From Flavobacterium anhuiense (lineage in GTDB: Bacteria; Bacteroidota; Bacteroidia; Flavobacteriales; Flavobacteriaceae), in the NCBI RefSeq assembly GCF_900101855.1, contig NZ_FMVC01000011.1:37246-101245 (forward strand): 64,000 nucleotides of DNA. The letters run 5' to 3'. This document shows positions 8,482 through 17,411 of the stretch, one piece after another (position 1 is the stretch's first letter; the number at the start of each line of letters is the position of its first letter). The notes beneath the pieces are model-generated. The model was not told where the DNA came from. It ran no database searches and saw only the letters and a program-made list of their open reading frames with translations. Made by a program: the position numbers and the translations under genes.

Positions 8482-9366
8482 ATGAAAATAGCCATTTACG
8501 GACAATATTATCAGAACAGTACCGAACCTATCATAAAAGACATTTTCAATTTCTTTAATACCAACAATATCGAGATGGTAATTGAAGAAAATTTTCTGAA
8601 TATGCTTTATGAAAAACAGCTTGTAAAAAAAGAATACAAAACTTTTTCCCCAAGTACTGCTTTAGACAATAGTTTCGAAATGTTAATCAGTATTGGTGGT
8701 GATGGAACAATTTTAAGAGCCGCTGCTTTCGTTCGTAATTCTGGCGTTCCTTTATTAGGAATCAACGCTGGAAGATTAGGCTTTTTGGCTAAAGTTCAAA
8801 AAGAAAACATCGATATTTTGCTTCAATATGTTATTAGCCAAAACTATACAACTTCTGAAAGAACCTTATTAGGAATAACATGTGAACCGTATAACGAAGC
8901 TTTTAAGGAACTAAATTTCGCTATGAACGAAGTTACAGTGAGTAGAAAAGACACGACTTCGATGATTACAGTTGAAACTTACTTGAACAACGAATATTTA
9001 AATTCTTACTGGGCCGACGGACTAATCATTTCAACGCCAACCGGATCAACTGGTTATTCTCTAAGCTGTGGCGGGCCAATTTTAACACCAGATGTAAAGA
9101 GTTTAGTTATTACACCAATTGCCCCACATAATTTAACCGCTAGACCGCTTGTTATTCCTGACGATACCGAAATTACATTGCGTGTTACAGGAAGAGAAGA
9201 CCAATATTTGGTTTCTTTAGACTCGAGGATTTCTTCTGTAAAAAACGAGTCTATTTTAAAAATAAAAAAAACAGATTACAAAATTAAAATGGTTGAAATA
9301 CCAGGCGAAACTTTCTTGAAAACCTTAAGAAATAAATTGCTCTGGGGAGAAGATAAAAGAAATTAA
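8482..9366 (+). CDS. nadK: NAD kinase
   Basis: Phosphorylates NAD to NADP in the cytoplasm. 294 residues, the usual length. GGDGT at 72-76 holds the catalytic Asp, NAGRLGFLA (95-103) and the NE pair near 149-150 bind NAD, and TGSTGYSLSCGGP (187-199) is the second family signature. The start is the only ATG giving the normal MKIAIYGQ N-terminus. Preceded by the REP-like element and followed by a 173-base gap before the porG-like gene. Confidence 0.96.
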   Translation: MKIAIYGQYYQNSTEPIIKDIFNFFNTNNIEMVIEENFLNMLYEKQLVKKEYKTFSPSTALDNSFEMLISIGGDGTILRAAAFVRNSGVPLLGINAGRLGFLAKVQKENIDILLQYVISQNYTTSERTLLGITCEPYNEAFKELNFAMNEVTVSRKDTTSMITVETYLNNEYLNSYWADGLIISTPTGSTGYSLSCGGPILTPDVKSLVITPIAPHNLTARPLVIPDDTEITLRVTGREDQYLVSLDSRISSVKNESILKIKKTDYKIKMVEIPGETFLKTLRNKLLWGEDKRN

Positions 9367-9491
9367 ACTCTTTTCTGATTCTTCACTATACGATAATACC
9401 ACATTTTCTCGTTCTGCATGTAGTGAATCATCATTAAATGGCTCAAAATCATATCATAAAATGAAAAAAAAGCACATTTAACTAAAGGAAC

Positions 9492-9521
9492 TTTGATTCG
9501 TATTGATAATTATTATATTTG
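9492..9521 (+). promoter_or_regulatory. predicted promoter of the porG-uppS-bamA-ompH operon
   Basis: TTTG at 9492-9495 and TATATTTG at 9514-9521, spaced 18 bases, match the Bacteroidota -33/-7 consensus fully. Start of transcription is expected near 9526, 14 bases before the ATG. It lies in the 173-base gap after nadK, which also holds an imperfect hairpin (9377-9388 with 9421-9429). Confidence 0.75.
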
Positions 9522-9539
9522 CACGCAATTTTGAATTAA

Positions 9540-10232
9540 ATGAAGAAAATTTTTAATTTATTGTTATGTTTTTTCCCTCTTATTACACTAAATGCTCAAA
9601 TAAACGAGATTGGTGTTTTTTTTGGCGGAAGTAACTTTATAGGTGATGTTGGAAAAACAACCTACATCTCACCTGAAAAACCAGCTTTTGGTATTCTTTA
9701 CAAATGGAATAGAAGTCCGAGGCACTCTTGGAGATTTTCTTACACACAATCAAATATTACTGGAAATGACTTCAAATCTGATGAAACAGGAAGAAATCAA
9801 AGGGGCTATCGTTTCGACAATGACATTAAAGAGCTATCTGCAGGATTAGAATTCAATTTTTTCGATTTTAATCTCCACGATTATCATACAAAAATAACGC
9901 CTTATGTTTTTACAGGATTAAATTACTTTTTCTTTAGCAACTTATACCGATACACTACAAGCCCAAACACAGTATACGAACTAAAAAATCAAAGCTCTAT
10001 AGCCATACCTATTATATTAGGTATAAAATCAAATATATCGCCACGTTTTATTTTGGCCGCTGAAGTCGGGGCGCGTTACACTTTTACTGATAATATAGAC
10101 GGAAGCAATCCTAATACAAGTAATCCAAATATTATGAAATTTGGAAATTTAAATAATAATGACTGGTATGTTTTTTCAGGTGTTACTTTAACGTATACCT
10201 TTGGACAGAAACCTTGCTATTGCCCAGAATAA
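9540..10232 (+). CDS. porG: DUF6089 outer membrane protein, PorG-like T9SS component
   Basis: A 230-residue outer membrane beta-barrel with a signal peptide ending at LNAQ (about residue 19). The mature start, EIGVFFGGSNFIGDVGKTTYI, is the signature of DUF6089. In Porphyromonas gingivalis the family member PorG is an outer membrane protein that contacts the PorK/PorN ring of the type IX secretion system, and there too the gene is followed by uppS, bamA and two ompH genes. The same order is seen here, which supports the assignment. Two bases after the stop the likely uppS ATG begins. Gene symbol assigned by synteny and family, not by experiment. Confidence 0.78.
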   Translation: MKKIFNLLLCFFPLITLNAQINEIGVFFGGSNFIGDVGKTTYISPEKPAFGILYKWNRSPRHSWRFSYTQSNITGNDFKSDETGRNQRGYRFDNDIKELSAGLEFNFFDFNLHDYHTKITPYVFTGLNYFFFSNLYRYTTSPNTVYELKNQSSIAIPIILGIKSNISPRFILAAEVGARYTFTDNIDGSNPNTSNPNIMKFGNLNNNDWYVFSGVTLTYTFGQKPCYCPE

Positions 10233-10233
10233 A

Positions 10234-10974
10234 ATGAATTTAATAGAATCAATAGATCACACAAACTTACCTAAACACCTTGCCATTATCATGGACGGCA
10301 ATGGACGCTGGGCAAAACAACAAGGCTATTTACGCGCGTTTGGCCATGAAAATGGGACAAAATCTGTAAAAGAAATCATCAAAACCTCAGCCAGACTTGG
10401 AATTGAATATTTAACCCTGTATGCTTTTTCAACAGAAAATTGGAATCGTCCTAAATTGGAGGTACAGGCATTAATGAAAATATTGATCAATTCATTAAAA
10501 AAAGAGCTTGTTACCCTTCAGGAAAACAATATCAGACTTAATGCAATTGGAAATCTTGATAAATTACCAAAAACAGCCCAAAAAGAACTTTTGGATGTTA
10601 TGGAAAAAACTAAAAATAATACTCGTTTAACCCTTACTCTCGCTTTAAGTTATGGCTCCAGAGAGGAACTGGTAAATGCTGTAAAAGCAATTAGTGATAA
10701 AGTTAAAAATAATATAATTTCAATAGACACTATTGACGATTCAATTATAAATGAGCATCTTTACACGCAAAATTTACCTGACGTAGATTTATTAATACGA
10801 ACAAGTGGAGAACATAGAATAAGTAATTTTTTGTTATGGCAGATTGCCTACGCAGAATTGTATTTTACTAATGTCTTGTGGCCAGACTTTAAAGACCAAG
10901 ATTTATATGAGGCTATTATTAGTTATCAAAAAAGAGAACGTAGATTTGGAAAAACCAGTGAACAAATTAAATAA
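10234..10974 (+). CDS. uppS: isoprenyl transferase (undecaprenyl diphosphate synthase)
   Basis: Makes the C55 isoprenoid carrier for peptidoglycan and surface polysaccharides from FPP and IPP. About 246 residues. HLAIIMDGNGRWAKQQG (15-31) contains catalytic Asp21; YAFSTENWNRP and the C-terminal RTSGEHRISNFLLWQIAYAEL are diagnostic cis-prenyltransferase motifs. An in-frame TTG at 10201 would overlap the porG-like gene by 32 bases; the ATG at 10234 gives the normal MNLIESIDHTNLPKH start and is preferred. The second gene of the envelope operon. Confidence 0.94.
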   Translation: MNLIESIDHTNLPKHLAIIMDGNGRWAKQQGYLRAFGHENGTKSVKEIIKTSARLGIEYLTLYAFSTENWNRPKLEVQALMKILINSLKKELVTLQENNIRLNAIGNLDKLPKTAQKELLDVMEKTKNNTRLTLTLALSYGSREELVNAVKAISDKVKNNIISIDTIDDSIINEHLYTQNLPDVDLLIRTSGEHRISNFLLWQIAYAELYFTNVLWPDFKDQDLYEAIISYQKRERRFGKTSEQIK

Positions 10975-10984
10975 TTTTTTAGTG

Positions 10985-13654
10985 TTGCAAAAAAAAATAC
11001 AAATAGTCTTTACCCTTTTACTTTTGGGTAGTTTTTCACAAATTAAAGCACAAGAAAGAGTTCCTTTTGATCAAGGGAAAAAATATATTCTAGCTAAAGT
11101 TTCTGTTGTTGGTAAAATAAGCTTCAATGAACAGACTGTTGTCACTTTTTCAGGGCTTCAAAAAGGTCAGGAAATCACTGTTCCTGGAGAAGAAATCAGT
11201 AGCGCAATTAAAAAATTAGGTAAACTGGGTCTTTTTGACGAAATCGCTTTCTATGTTAATAAAGTAGAAAATGATAGTATTTATTTAGATTTAGATATTG
11301 TTGAGCTTCCTAAATTAAACGAGGTTAAAATTGTTGGTGTTAAGAAAAGTAAAGTCGAAGGCTTAATTAAAGATAACAACCTGACAAAAAACAAAATTGT
11401 CAACGAAAACTTAATTACAACGACCAAAAATTACATCGAAAACAAATACAAAAAAGAAGGGTTTTATAACACAAAAGTTACTATCACCAATACTCCAGAT
11501 ACTATCAACGGGCATCAGGTAAACATGCTTGTCAGGATAGATAAAGGAGACAAAGTAAAAATCAGCAGCATTGATTTTACAGGAAATAAACAGCTTACAG
11601 ACAACCAATTGCGAGCTGCAATGAAAGACACGAAACAGAAAAATTTCATTCGCGTATTTAAAGCCTCTAAATTTATTCCTGAGAAATATAAAACTGACTT
11701 AGAAAAAGTAATCGCGGCCTACAAAGAAAAAGGGTATCGTGACGCTCGTATTATTTACGATTCAGTACAATATAATAAGAAAAAAAATACGCTTGCAATT
11801 AAGATTAATGTAGAAGAAGGTAACAAATATTACTTTGGAAATATTAAATTCTTAGGAAATACAGTTTATTCAGATCAGCTATTAAGCCGTTATTTAGGAA
11901 TCAAAAAAGGTGAAACTTATAATGGGGTTTTATTAGAAAAAAGAATCGCTGATAAAACAAAACCAGACGCAGAAGACATTACCAATTTATATCAAAACAA
12001 TGGTTATTTGTTCTCAAATATTAATGCTGTAGAGGTAAAAACAGTTAATGATACTATCGATTTTGAGATTAGAGTAACAGAAGGTCCTATTGCTTATTTC
12101 AACAAAATTACAGTTGTTGGAAACGACAAAACAAATGACCACGTTATTTACCGTGAGTTAAGAACAAAACCAGGCGAAAAATACAGTAAAGAACAATTAG
12201 TGAGAACGATTCGTGAGATTGGTCAATTAGGTTTCTTTGATCCTGAGGCAATCGATCCTAAATTCAAAAACGTTGATGCTGGAGCTGGAACTGTTGATAT
12301 TGAATACAACGTAGTAGAAAAAGGATCTAGCCAAGTCGAGCTTCAAGGAGGTTATGGCGGCGGAGGTTTCATAGGAACCTTAGGGCTTTCGTTCAACAAC
12401 TTCTCTGCTCGAAAATTATTTGACAAAGAAGCTTACAAGCCTTTACCAATGGGAGATGGACAAAAAGTAGCGCTTCGTTTACAAGGAAGTACTTATTTCC
12501 AAACCTATAGTTTATCTTTCTCAGAACCTTGGTTTGGAGGAAAAAAACCGGTACAGTTTAGTTCATCTATTTCATACAGTAAGCAATTTCTTAACAATTA
12601 CATCACTAGAACTGTTGATAAAAGCAAAAGTTTTAATATTTTTACAGTACAAGTTGGTTTAGCAAAAAGATTAACAGTGCCAGATGACTACTTCGTATTA
12701 TCACAATCTGTAAGTTATCAGCACTATGACTTGAACAATTATAATACTGGTTTGTTTACTTTTGGTAATGGTGCATCAAGAAACTTAGCGTATACTATAG
12801 GACTTTCAAGAAGCAATAAAGGGGTAAACCCAATATTCCCGACATATGGTTCTGAATTCAGTATTACAGCAAAAGTTACGCCTCCATATTCATTATTTAA
12901 TGGAGTTGATTATGGTGATTTACAAAACCAAAAAGAATATAAAACACAATATACAGGAACATCTGGAAGTGGTATAGACGGAAAACCGCTTAATAATGGT
13001 GACTACGTTAAAACAGAAACCATAAATGGAACAACTGGATATGTAAGCGTTGGATCTGATTATGCAAGCGCTGATACAGATGTAGCAAAAGTCGATCAAA
13101 AGAAATATAACTGGTTAGAATATTATAAAGTTAAATTTAGAGGAGACTGGTATACTAAAGTTTATGGAAAACTAGTATTAAGAACCTTAACAGAGTTTGG
13201 TTTCTTAGGAGCGTATAATCAAGAAAGAGGTGTAATTCCGTTTGAGCGTTTTTATTTAGGAGGTGATGGTATGGCAAACTACTCAATGGACGGTAGAGAG
13301 ACGATTCAGTTGAGAGGTTATCCAAACAACTCTTTGACTCCTGTAAATGCAAATGGAGATGCAATTGGAGCAACGATTTACAACAAGTTCTCGATGGAAT
13401 TGCGTTACCCAATTACATTAAAAGCATCTGCTTCGATTTATGCCTTAACGTTCTTAGAAGCAGGTTCATCATATCCAACGTTCAAAGATTATAACCCATT
13501 TGACTTAAGCCGTTCTGCTGGTGCTGGTTTACGTGTATTCATGCCTGCATTTGGTTTATTGGGTATTGACTTTGGTTACGGATTTGATGCTCTTCCAGGA
13601 CAAACAAAAGCTAATGGTTGGGAAACACACTTTATCATTGGACAACAATTTTAG
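10985..13654 (+). CDS. bamA: outer membrane protein assembly factor BamA
   Basis: Central Omp85 component that inserts beta-barrels into the outer membrane. About 889 residues: signal peptide (MQKKIQIVF to KAQ, about 1-23), a string of about five POTRA domains (about 30-430, with repeated 'GNxxxxDxxLxxxL' patterns), then a 16-strand barrel ending in FIIGQQF with terminal Phe. No ATG fits: the signal peptide begins right after GTG (10982) and TTG (10985). An ATG at 10844 would add 47 residues that overlap uppS and destroy the signal peptide. Neighbours (uppS, skp-like genes) are the classic bamA context. Confidence 0.94.
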   Translation: MQKKIQIVFTLLLLGSFSQIKAQERVPFDQGKKYILAKVSVVGKISFNEQTVVTFSGLQKGQEITVPGEEISSAIKKLGKLGLFDEIAFYVNKVENDSIYLDLDIVELPKLNEVKIVGVKKSKVEGLIKDNNLTKNKIVNENLITTTKNYIENKYKKEGFYNTKVTITNTPDTINGHQVNMLVRIDKGDKVKISSIDFTGNKQLTDNQLRAAMKDTKQKNFIRVFKASKFIPEKYKTDLEKVIAAYKEKGYRDARIIYDSVQYNKKKNTLAIKINVEEGNKYYFGNIKFLGNTVYSDQLLSRYLGIKKGETYNGVLLEKRIADKTKPDAEDITNLYQNNGYLFSNINAVEVKTVNDTIDFEIRVTEGPIAYFNKITVVGNDKTNDHVIYRELRTKPGEKYSKEQLVRTIREIGQLGFFDPEAIDPKFKNVDAGAGTVDIEYNVVEKGSSQVELQGGYGGGGFIGTLGLSFNNFSARKLFDKEAYKPLPMGDGQKVALRLQGSTYFQTYSLSFSEPWFGGKKPVQFSSSISYSKQFLNNYITRTVDKSKSFNIFTVQVGLAKRLTVPDDYFVLSQSVSYQHYDLNNYNTGLFTFGNGASRNLAYTIGLSRSNKGVNPIFPTYGSEFSITAKVTPPYSLFNGVDYGDLQNQKEYKTQYTGTSGSGIDGKPLNNGDYVKTETINGTTGYVSVGSDYASADTDVAKVDQKKYNWLEYYKVKFRGDWYTKVYGKLVLRTLTEFGFLGAYNQERGVIPFERFYLGGDGMANYSMDGRETIQLRGYPNNSLTPVNANGDAIGATIYNKFSMELRYPITLKASASIYALTFLEAGSSYPTFKDYNPFDLSRSAGAGLRVFMPAFGLLGIDFGYGFDALPGQTKANGWETHFIIGQQF

Positions 13655-13696
13655 TGAAATAACGTTTGGTTAAAAATCATCAAATAAAGTTATGTT

Positions 13697-14728
13697 ATGA
13701 GAAAACAATTTTTATTTATATTTTTAGCCTTGATTGTAGCAAATACAAGTCAGGCACAAGGAAAGACTACTCGAATTGGCTACATCGACATGGAATATAT
13801 TTTAGAAAATGTTTCCGATTATAAAGAAGCTAAATCACAATTAGAGCAAAAAGCTCAAAAGTGGAAACAAGAAGTTGAAGCCAAAAAATTAAACATAAAT
13901 AATTTAAAAGAAAGCTTAAAAACAGAAAAAGCTTTACTAACAAAGGAATTGATAGAAGAAAGAGAAACAGAAATTAAGTTTCTTGAGCAGGAAATGATGG
14001 ATTATCAGCAGAAGCAATTTGGTTCTGATGGAAATCTAATGAGACAAAAAGCGGCTTTGGCAAAGCCAATACAAGATCAGGTTTTTACTGCCGTACAAGA
14101 TATAGCCGAAGCAAAAAATTATGATTTTGTTTTTGATAAATCATCCGATCTAACTATGCTTTTCAGCAATAAAAGATTTGACATCAGCGATCAGGTTTTA
14201 AGAATCTTAAACCGTACTGAAAAACGTGAGCAGCTGACCAAAAAGCAATTGAAGGAGCAAGAGGCTAAAGAAAATATGGAAAATGCTATTGACGAAAATC
14301 CAGCAATGGCCGATCGCCAAAAAGCACTTGACGAGAAAAGAGCTGCCAGAGAAAAACTAATTCAGGATAGAAAATTAGAGCAGGAAGCTAAGAGAAAAGA
14401 ATACGACGACAGAAGAAAAGCGCTGCAAGAAGAAAGAGAAGCTAAAAAAAATGGCACGGTTTCTGGAACAGCTCCAGTAGCAGTCCCTGCCTCAGCGGCA
14501 GATGCTGCCAAAACAAACTCAACTGCTAAAACTGCAACGCCAACAGCAACTGGAGAAACACCTGCCGCTCAACAGCCAGCAATGACAAAAGCAGAGGAAA
14601 GACAATTGCTTTACGAACAGCGTAAAAAGGAATTGGAAGAAAGAAGAAAGAAAATTTTAGAAGAAAGAGAAGCGGCTAAAAAAGCAAAAGAAGCCGAATC
14701 GCAAAAAACAAATACGACCAATAATTAA
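13697..14728 (+). CDS. OmpH/Skp-family periplasmic chaperone with long charged C-terminal extension
   Basis: A 343-residue protein with signal peptide (to SQAQ, about 21). Residues about 25-175 form the Skp/OmpH module: IGYIDMEYILEN at the start, a long coiled coil, and NYDFVFDKSSDLTMLFS at its end. Skp holds unfolded outer membrane proteins in the periplasm. Normal Skp is about 160-170 residues; here a further 165 residues follow, highly charged Lys/Glu/Arg coiled coil broken by an Ala/Thr/Pro-rich linker (about 255-295). Such tails are common in Bacteroidota but their role is unknown. Lies 42 bases after bamA, and the second OmpH gene follows in 14 bases. Confidence 0.87.
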   Translation: MRKQFLFIFLALIVANTSQAQGKTTRIGYIDMEYILENVSDYKEAKSQLEQKAQKWKQEVEAKKLNINNLKESLKTEKALLTKELIEERETEIKFLEQEMMDYQQKQFGSDGNLMRQKAALAKPIQDQVFTAVQDIAEAKNYDFVFDKSSDLTMLFSNKRFDISDQVLRILNRTEKREQLTKKQLKEQEAKENMENAIDENPAMADRQKALDEKRAAREKLIQDRKLEQEAKRKEYDDRRKALQEEREAKKNGTVSGTAPVAVPASAADAAKTNSTAKTATPTATGETPAAQQPAMTKAEERQLLYEQRKKELEERRKKILEEREAAKKAKEAESQKTNTTNN

Positions 14729-14742
14729 TTAATATTTTAAAA

Positions 14743-15246
14743 ATGATGAAACAAATCAAAACTTTACTAATTGCTGCAATTCTTATTTTAGGAGCAAGTA
14801 ACACAATGAACGCACAAGCGAAGGTAGCTCATGTTGATGTAAGCGAGATCATGTCGAAAATGCCTGCTATGCTAGATGCTCAAAATCAACTGCAAAAATT
14901 AAGTGGTACATATGATGCTGAATACAAAAAAATGGTTGACGAATATCAAGTGAAAATTAAAAAGTACGAAGCTGAAGCTGCAACTGTAACAGATGCTGTA
15001 AACGGTGAGCGTTCTAAAGAAGTTCAAGATATGCAAAAGAGAATTGTTGATTACAGAGACAATGCTCAAAAAGAATTACAACAAAAAGAAACAGATATCG
15101 TAAAACCTTTAATGGAAAAAGTAAGAGCTTCTATCCAAAAAGTTGGAAAAGCTAAAGGTTTCCAATATGTTTTAGACGGTTCTACTTTATTATTAGCTGA
15201 TGGTCCAAACATCACTGCTGATGTTAAAAAAGATTTAGGATTCTAA
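14743..15246 (+). CDS. OmpH/Skp-family periplasmic chaperone
   Basis: A 167-residue standard-length Skp-like chaperone: signal peptide to MNAQA (about 24), VAHVDVSEIMSKMPAML, a long central coiled coil, and KGFQYVLDGSTLLLADGPNIT, the closing strand motif. Forms the last gene of the porG-uppS-bamA-ompH-ompH operon; a terminator follows 23 bases later. Start may be either of two adjacent ATG codons (14743 or 14746). The pair of OmpH genes after bamA matches the arrangement in other Bacteroidota. Confidence 0.92.
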   Translation: MMKQIKTLLIAAILILGASNTMNAQAKVAHVDVSEIMSKMPAMLDAQNQLQKLSGTYDAEYKKMVDEYQVKIKKYEAEAATVTDAVNGERSKEVQDMQKRIVDYRDNAQKELQQKETDIVKPLMEKVRASIQKVGKAKGFQYVLDGSTLLLADGPNITADVKKDLGF

Positions 15247-15269
15247 GAAATTAAATTCCGATAATTAAG

Positions 15270-15304
15270 CTGCTCAATTTATATAATTTGAGCAGTTTTT
15301 TTTT
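15270..15304 (+). terminator. intrinsic terminator after the bamA operon
   Basis: CTGCTCAA at 15270-15277 pairs with TTGAGCAG at 15288-15295, followed by a run of nine or more T. Canonical intrinsic terminator ending the envelope operon before murI. Confidence 0.88.
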
Positions 15305-15382
15305 ACAAAAAATTAAACCTAATCTTTGGTATTATTTCAAGATTTCGCTTAATTTAGAATAACGAATTTTATTAAAAAATAT

Positions 15383-15390
15383 TAAATTTG
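15383..15390 (+). promoter_or_regulatory. predicted murI -7 element (TAAATTTG)
   Basis: Perfect TAnnTTTG only 4 bases before the murI ATG. Transcription would begin at or next to the start codon, implying a leaderless message. No clear -33 TTG is seen. Confidence 0.4.
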
Positions 15391-15394
15391 CTTT

Positions 15395-16171
15395 ATGATA
15401 AACAATAATCCTATAGGCGTTTTTGATTCTGGTATTGGTGGAACTTCCATTTGGAGCGCCATTCATGACCTTCTTCCAAATGAAAAAACCATTTATCTGG
15501 CTGACAGTAAAAATGCTCCTTATGGGCAAAGAAGCAAAGATGAAATTGTTGCATTAAGCAAAAAAAATGTAGAATTTTTACTAGAGAATAATTGCAAGCT
15601 AATTGTTGTTGCTTGCAATACCGCAACCACAAATGCTATAGTAGAACTTCGCGCAGAATATGATGTTCCGTTTGTCGGAATTGAACCCGCTATCAAACCA
15701 GCGGCTAACAATTCTCAAACTCAGGTTATCGGAATTTTAGCTACAAAAGGAACTCTTAATAGTGAGCTGTTTAATAAAACTGCTGAGATGTTTCATAACA
15801 CAAAAATCATTGAGCAGGTTGGACATGGACTTGTACAACTTATTGAAGATGGCAATTTGTATTCGCCAGAAATGACTCAATTGTTAGAATCGTATCTACA
15901 GCCCATGATTGAAGCTAATATTGATTACTTGGTTTTAGGATGCAGCCATTACCCGTATCTGATTCCTCAGATAAAAAAAATTCTCCCAGATCATATTAAA
16001 ATAATAGATTCAGGAGAAGCTGTTGCGCGCCAGACTAAAAATCTGCTTAAAGATAAAGTTGGATTTTCTGAAAGTACAGATATTGATCCAGTGTTTTATG
16101 TCAATTCTGACCCTAAAGTTTTAGAATCAATTTTAGAATATAAATATCCAGTAATCAAGAAAGACTTTTAG
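15395..16171 (+). CDS. murI: glutamate racemase
   Basis: Interconverts L- and D-glutamate to supply D-Glu for peptidoglycan. 258 residues. PIGVFDSGIGG opens the protein; the two catalytic cysteines are Cys74 (VVACNTAT) and Cys183 (LGCSHYP). The start is fixed by the conserved N-terminus. Preceded by the terminator of the bamA operon, so it has its own transcript. Its stop is four bases from the stop of the convergent outer membrane protein gene, without a visible terminator. Confidence 0.96.
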   Translation: MINNNPIGVFDSGIGGTSIWSAIHDLLPNEKTIYLADSKNAPYGQRSKDEIVALSKKNVEFLLENNCKLIVVACNTATTNAIVELRAEYDVPFVGIEPAIKPAANNSQTQVIGILATKGTLNSELFNKTAEMFHNTKIIEQVGHGLVQLIEDGNLYSPEMTQLLESYLQPMIEANIDYLVLGCSHYPYLIPQIKKILPDHIKIIDSGEAVARQTKNLLKDKVGFSESTDIDPVFYVNSDPKVLESILEYKYPVIKKDF

Positions 16172-16175
16172 ATTA

Positions 16176-17411
16176 TTATTCGAATTTTCGCTTGACGAAC
16201 CAAATTCCGTCTAACGATAGATTGAGTGATATTTTATGGTAGTTTTCTTTTATTAAATCATTTGCGATTCTCCCTTTCTGTCCATAAGAATAAGAAATAT
16301 TGAGTGATGAAAACGTATTTTCAATTGGCAGATTTAGTCCAATAGAAATAGAAGCACTGTTAACACGCTGTTTGTCAACTTCGAGATAACCATTGTCAAA
16401 GTTTATACCTGCTGCATATCCTACTCTATCCCAATATCTTCTAACATTCTTTTTGGTACTGTAAGTAAACCCCAGCGCAAAACGATCCTGATTTACAAAC
16501 TTTCCATAAAGCTCAGGCTGGTTGGTATCTTTCCATAAACTCCTTTCGTAATCTAAAGTTACATTCAGATTATTTTTAAATCGCTTACTAGCTCCAAAAC
16601 CTATTTCTAAAGGCATATAGTAATCATCTACGTCTGTAGCTTTGTCCGTTTCTATAGAAGTCTCTACTTCATCTGCAATACTTGTTACCGTTTGCACTTT
16701 GGAAGCATTTATCCTTGTTGGAACTTTAACCGTAGTTCCAATTGTAAATGTAGAATCTATTTTATATTGAGCACCCAAAGTTGCGCGAACTCCTCTATAA
16801 TCTGTTTTTTTGTGTATCGTAGTAATTGTATTTGAAATTAAAAAAGCGCGATCATCAACCGTGTTTCCAAAAAGCACTGTTCCAGTCGCCCCTACCGTTA
16901 ATTTTTTTCCAAATCGATATCCGTATGAAAAATCCAGATTGTTTAAACCTCCTGATCCTTGTGCTGTTACATAGTAATATTCCTGACTTTCAGCAATTGG
17001 AAGTTTTAAATTAGAAATTTTAAATACAGAACTAGAATATGGACGAAGCGCTAAACTAAAACCAGAATTTTTAGAAACCGGAAAAGCAAAGGCCAAATGA
17101 GAAAATTGAAAATTATTTCGCTTTTCTGTGCGATTACTACTCTGATATGTGGTTGCGATAGCTTTTCCGCCAATATCAAAAAGAAAGTGATTCTGATACA
17201 TAAATCCTAAAGAAGCTGGATTCAGATTATTGATAAAAGTATCTGAAGGCAAAGCAATTCCAGAACCGCCTATGGAAGGCAGATAACCAAAATCTGAATC
17301 ATACAAACTTCCAACACCGTAAAGCGAATATGGAGAACTTGAAATACTTTGAGAAAATGAAGTCAGCGACATTAGAAAGAAGCAGCTCCATAAAACAATT
17401 CTATTTTTCAT
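16176..17411 (-). CDS. outer membrane beta-barrel protein, FadL/OmpP1-like
   Basis: A 411-residue barrel with a signal peptide ending at SFSQ (about 21). The mature protein begins SISSSPYSLYGVGSL and carries a SGIALPSDTFINNLNPASL region, resembling the N-terminal hatch of FadL/OmpP1 barrels in which an NPA motif is conserved. The rest alternates beta strands and turns, ending near IWFVKRKFE. FadL proteins pass hydrophobic compounds; whether this one does is unknown. It starts exactly one base after the stop of the DUF4270 lipoprotein gene, so the two are coupled. Confidence 0.72.
   Translation of the reverse strand: MKNRIVLWSCFFLMSLTSFSQSISSSPYSLYGVGSLYDSDFGYLPSIGGSGIALPSDTFINNLNPASLGFMYQNHFLFDIGGKAIATTYQSSNRTEKRNNFQFSHLAFAFPVSKNSGFSLALRPYSSSVFKISNLKLPIAESQEYYYVTAQGSGGLNNLDFSYGYRFGKKLTVGATGTVLFGNTVDDRAFLISNTITTIHKKTDYRGVRATLGAQYKIDSTFTIGTTVKVPTRINASKVQTVTSIADEVETSIETDKATDVDDYYMPLEIGFGASKRFKNNLNVTLDYERSLWKDTNQPELYGKFVNQDRFALGFTYSTKKNVRRYWDRVGYAAGINFDNGYLEVDKQRVNSASISIGLNLPIENTFSSLNISYSYGQKGRIANDLIKENYHKISLNLSLDGIWFVKRKFE

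Noticed and set aside
10844..10984. ATG-initiated N-terminal extension of bamA
   Set aside because: It overlaps uppS by 131 bases and puts 47 unrelated residues before a clear signal peptide.
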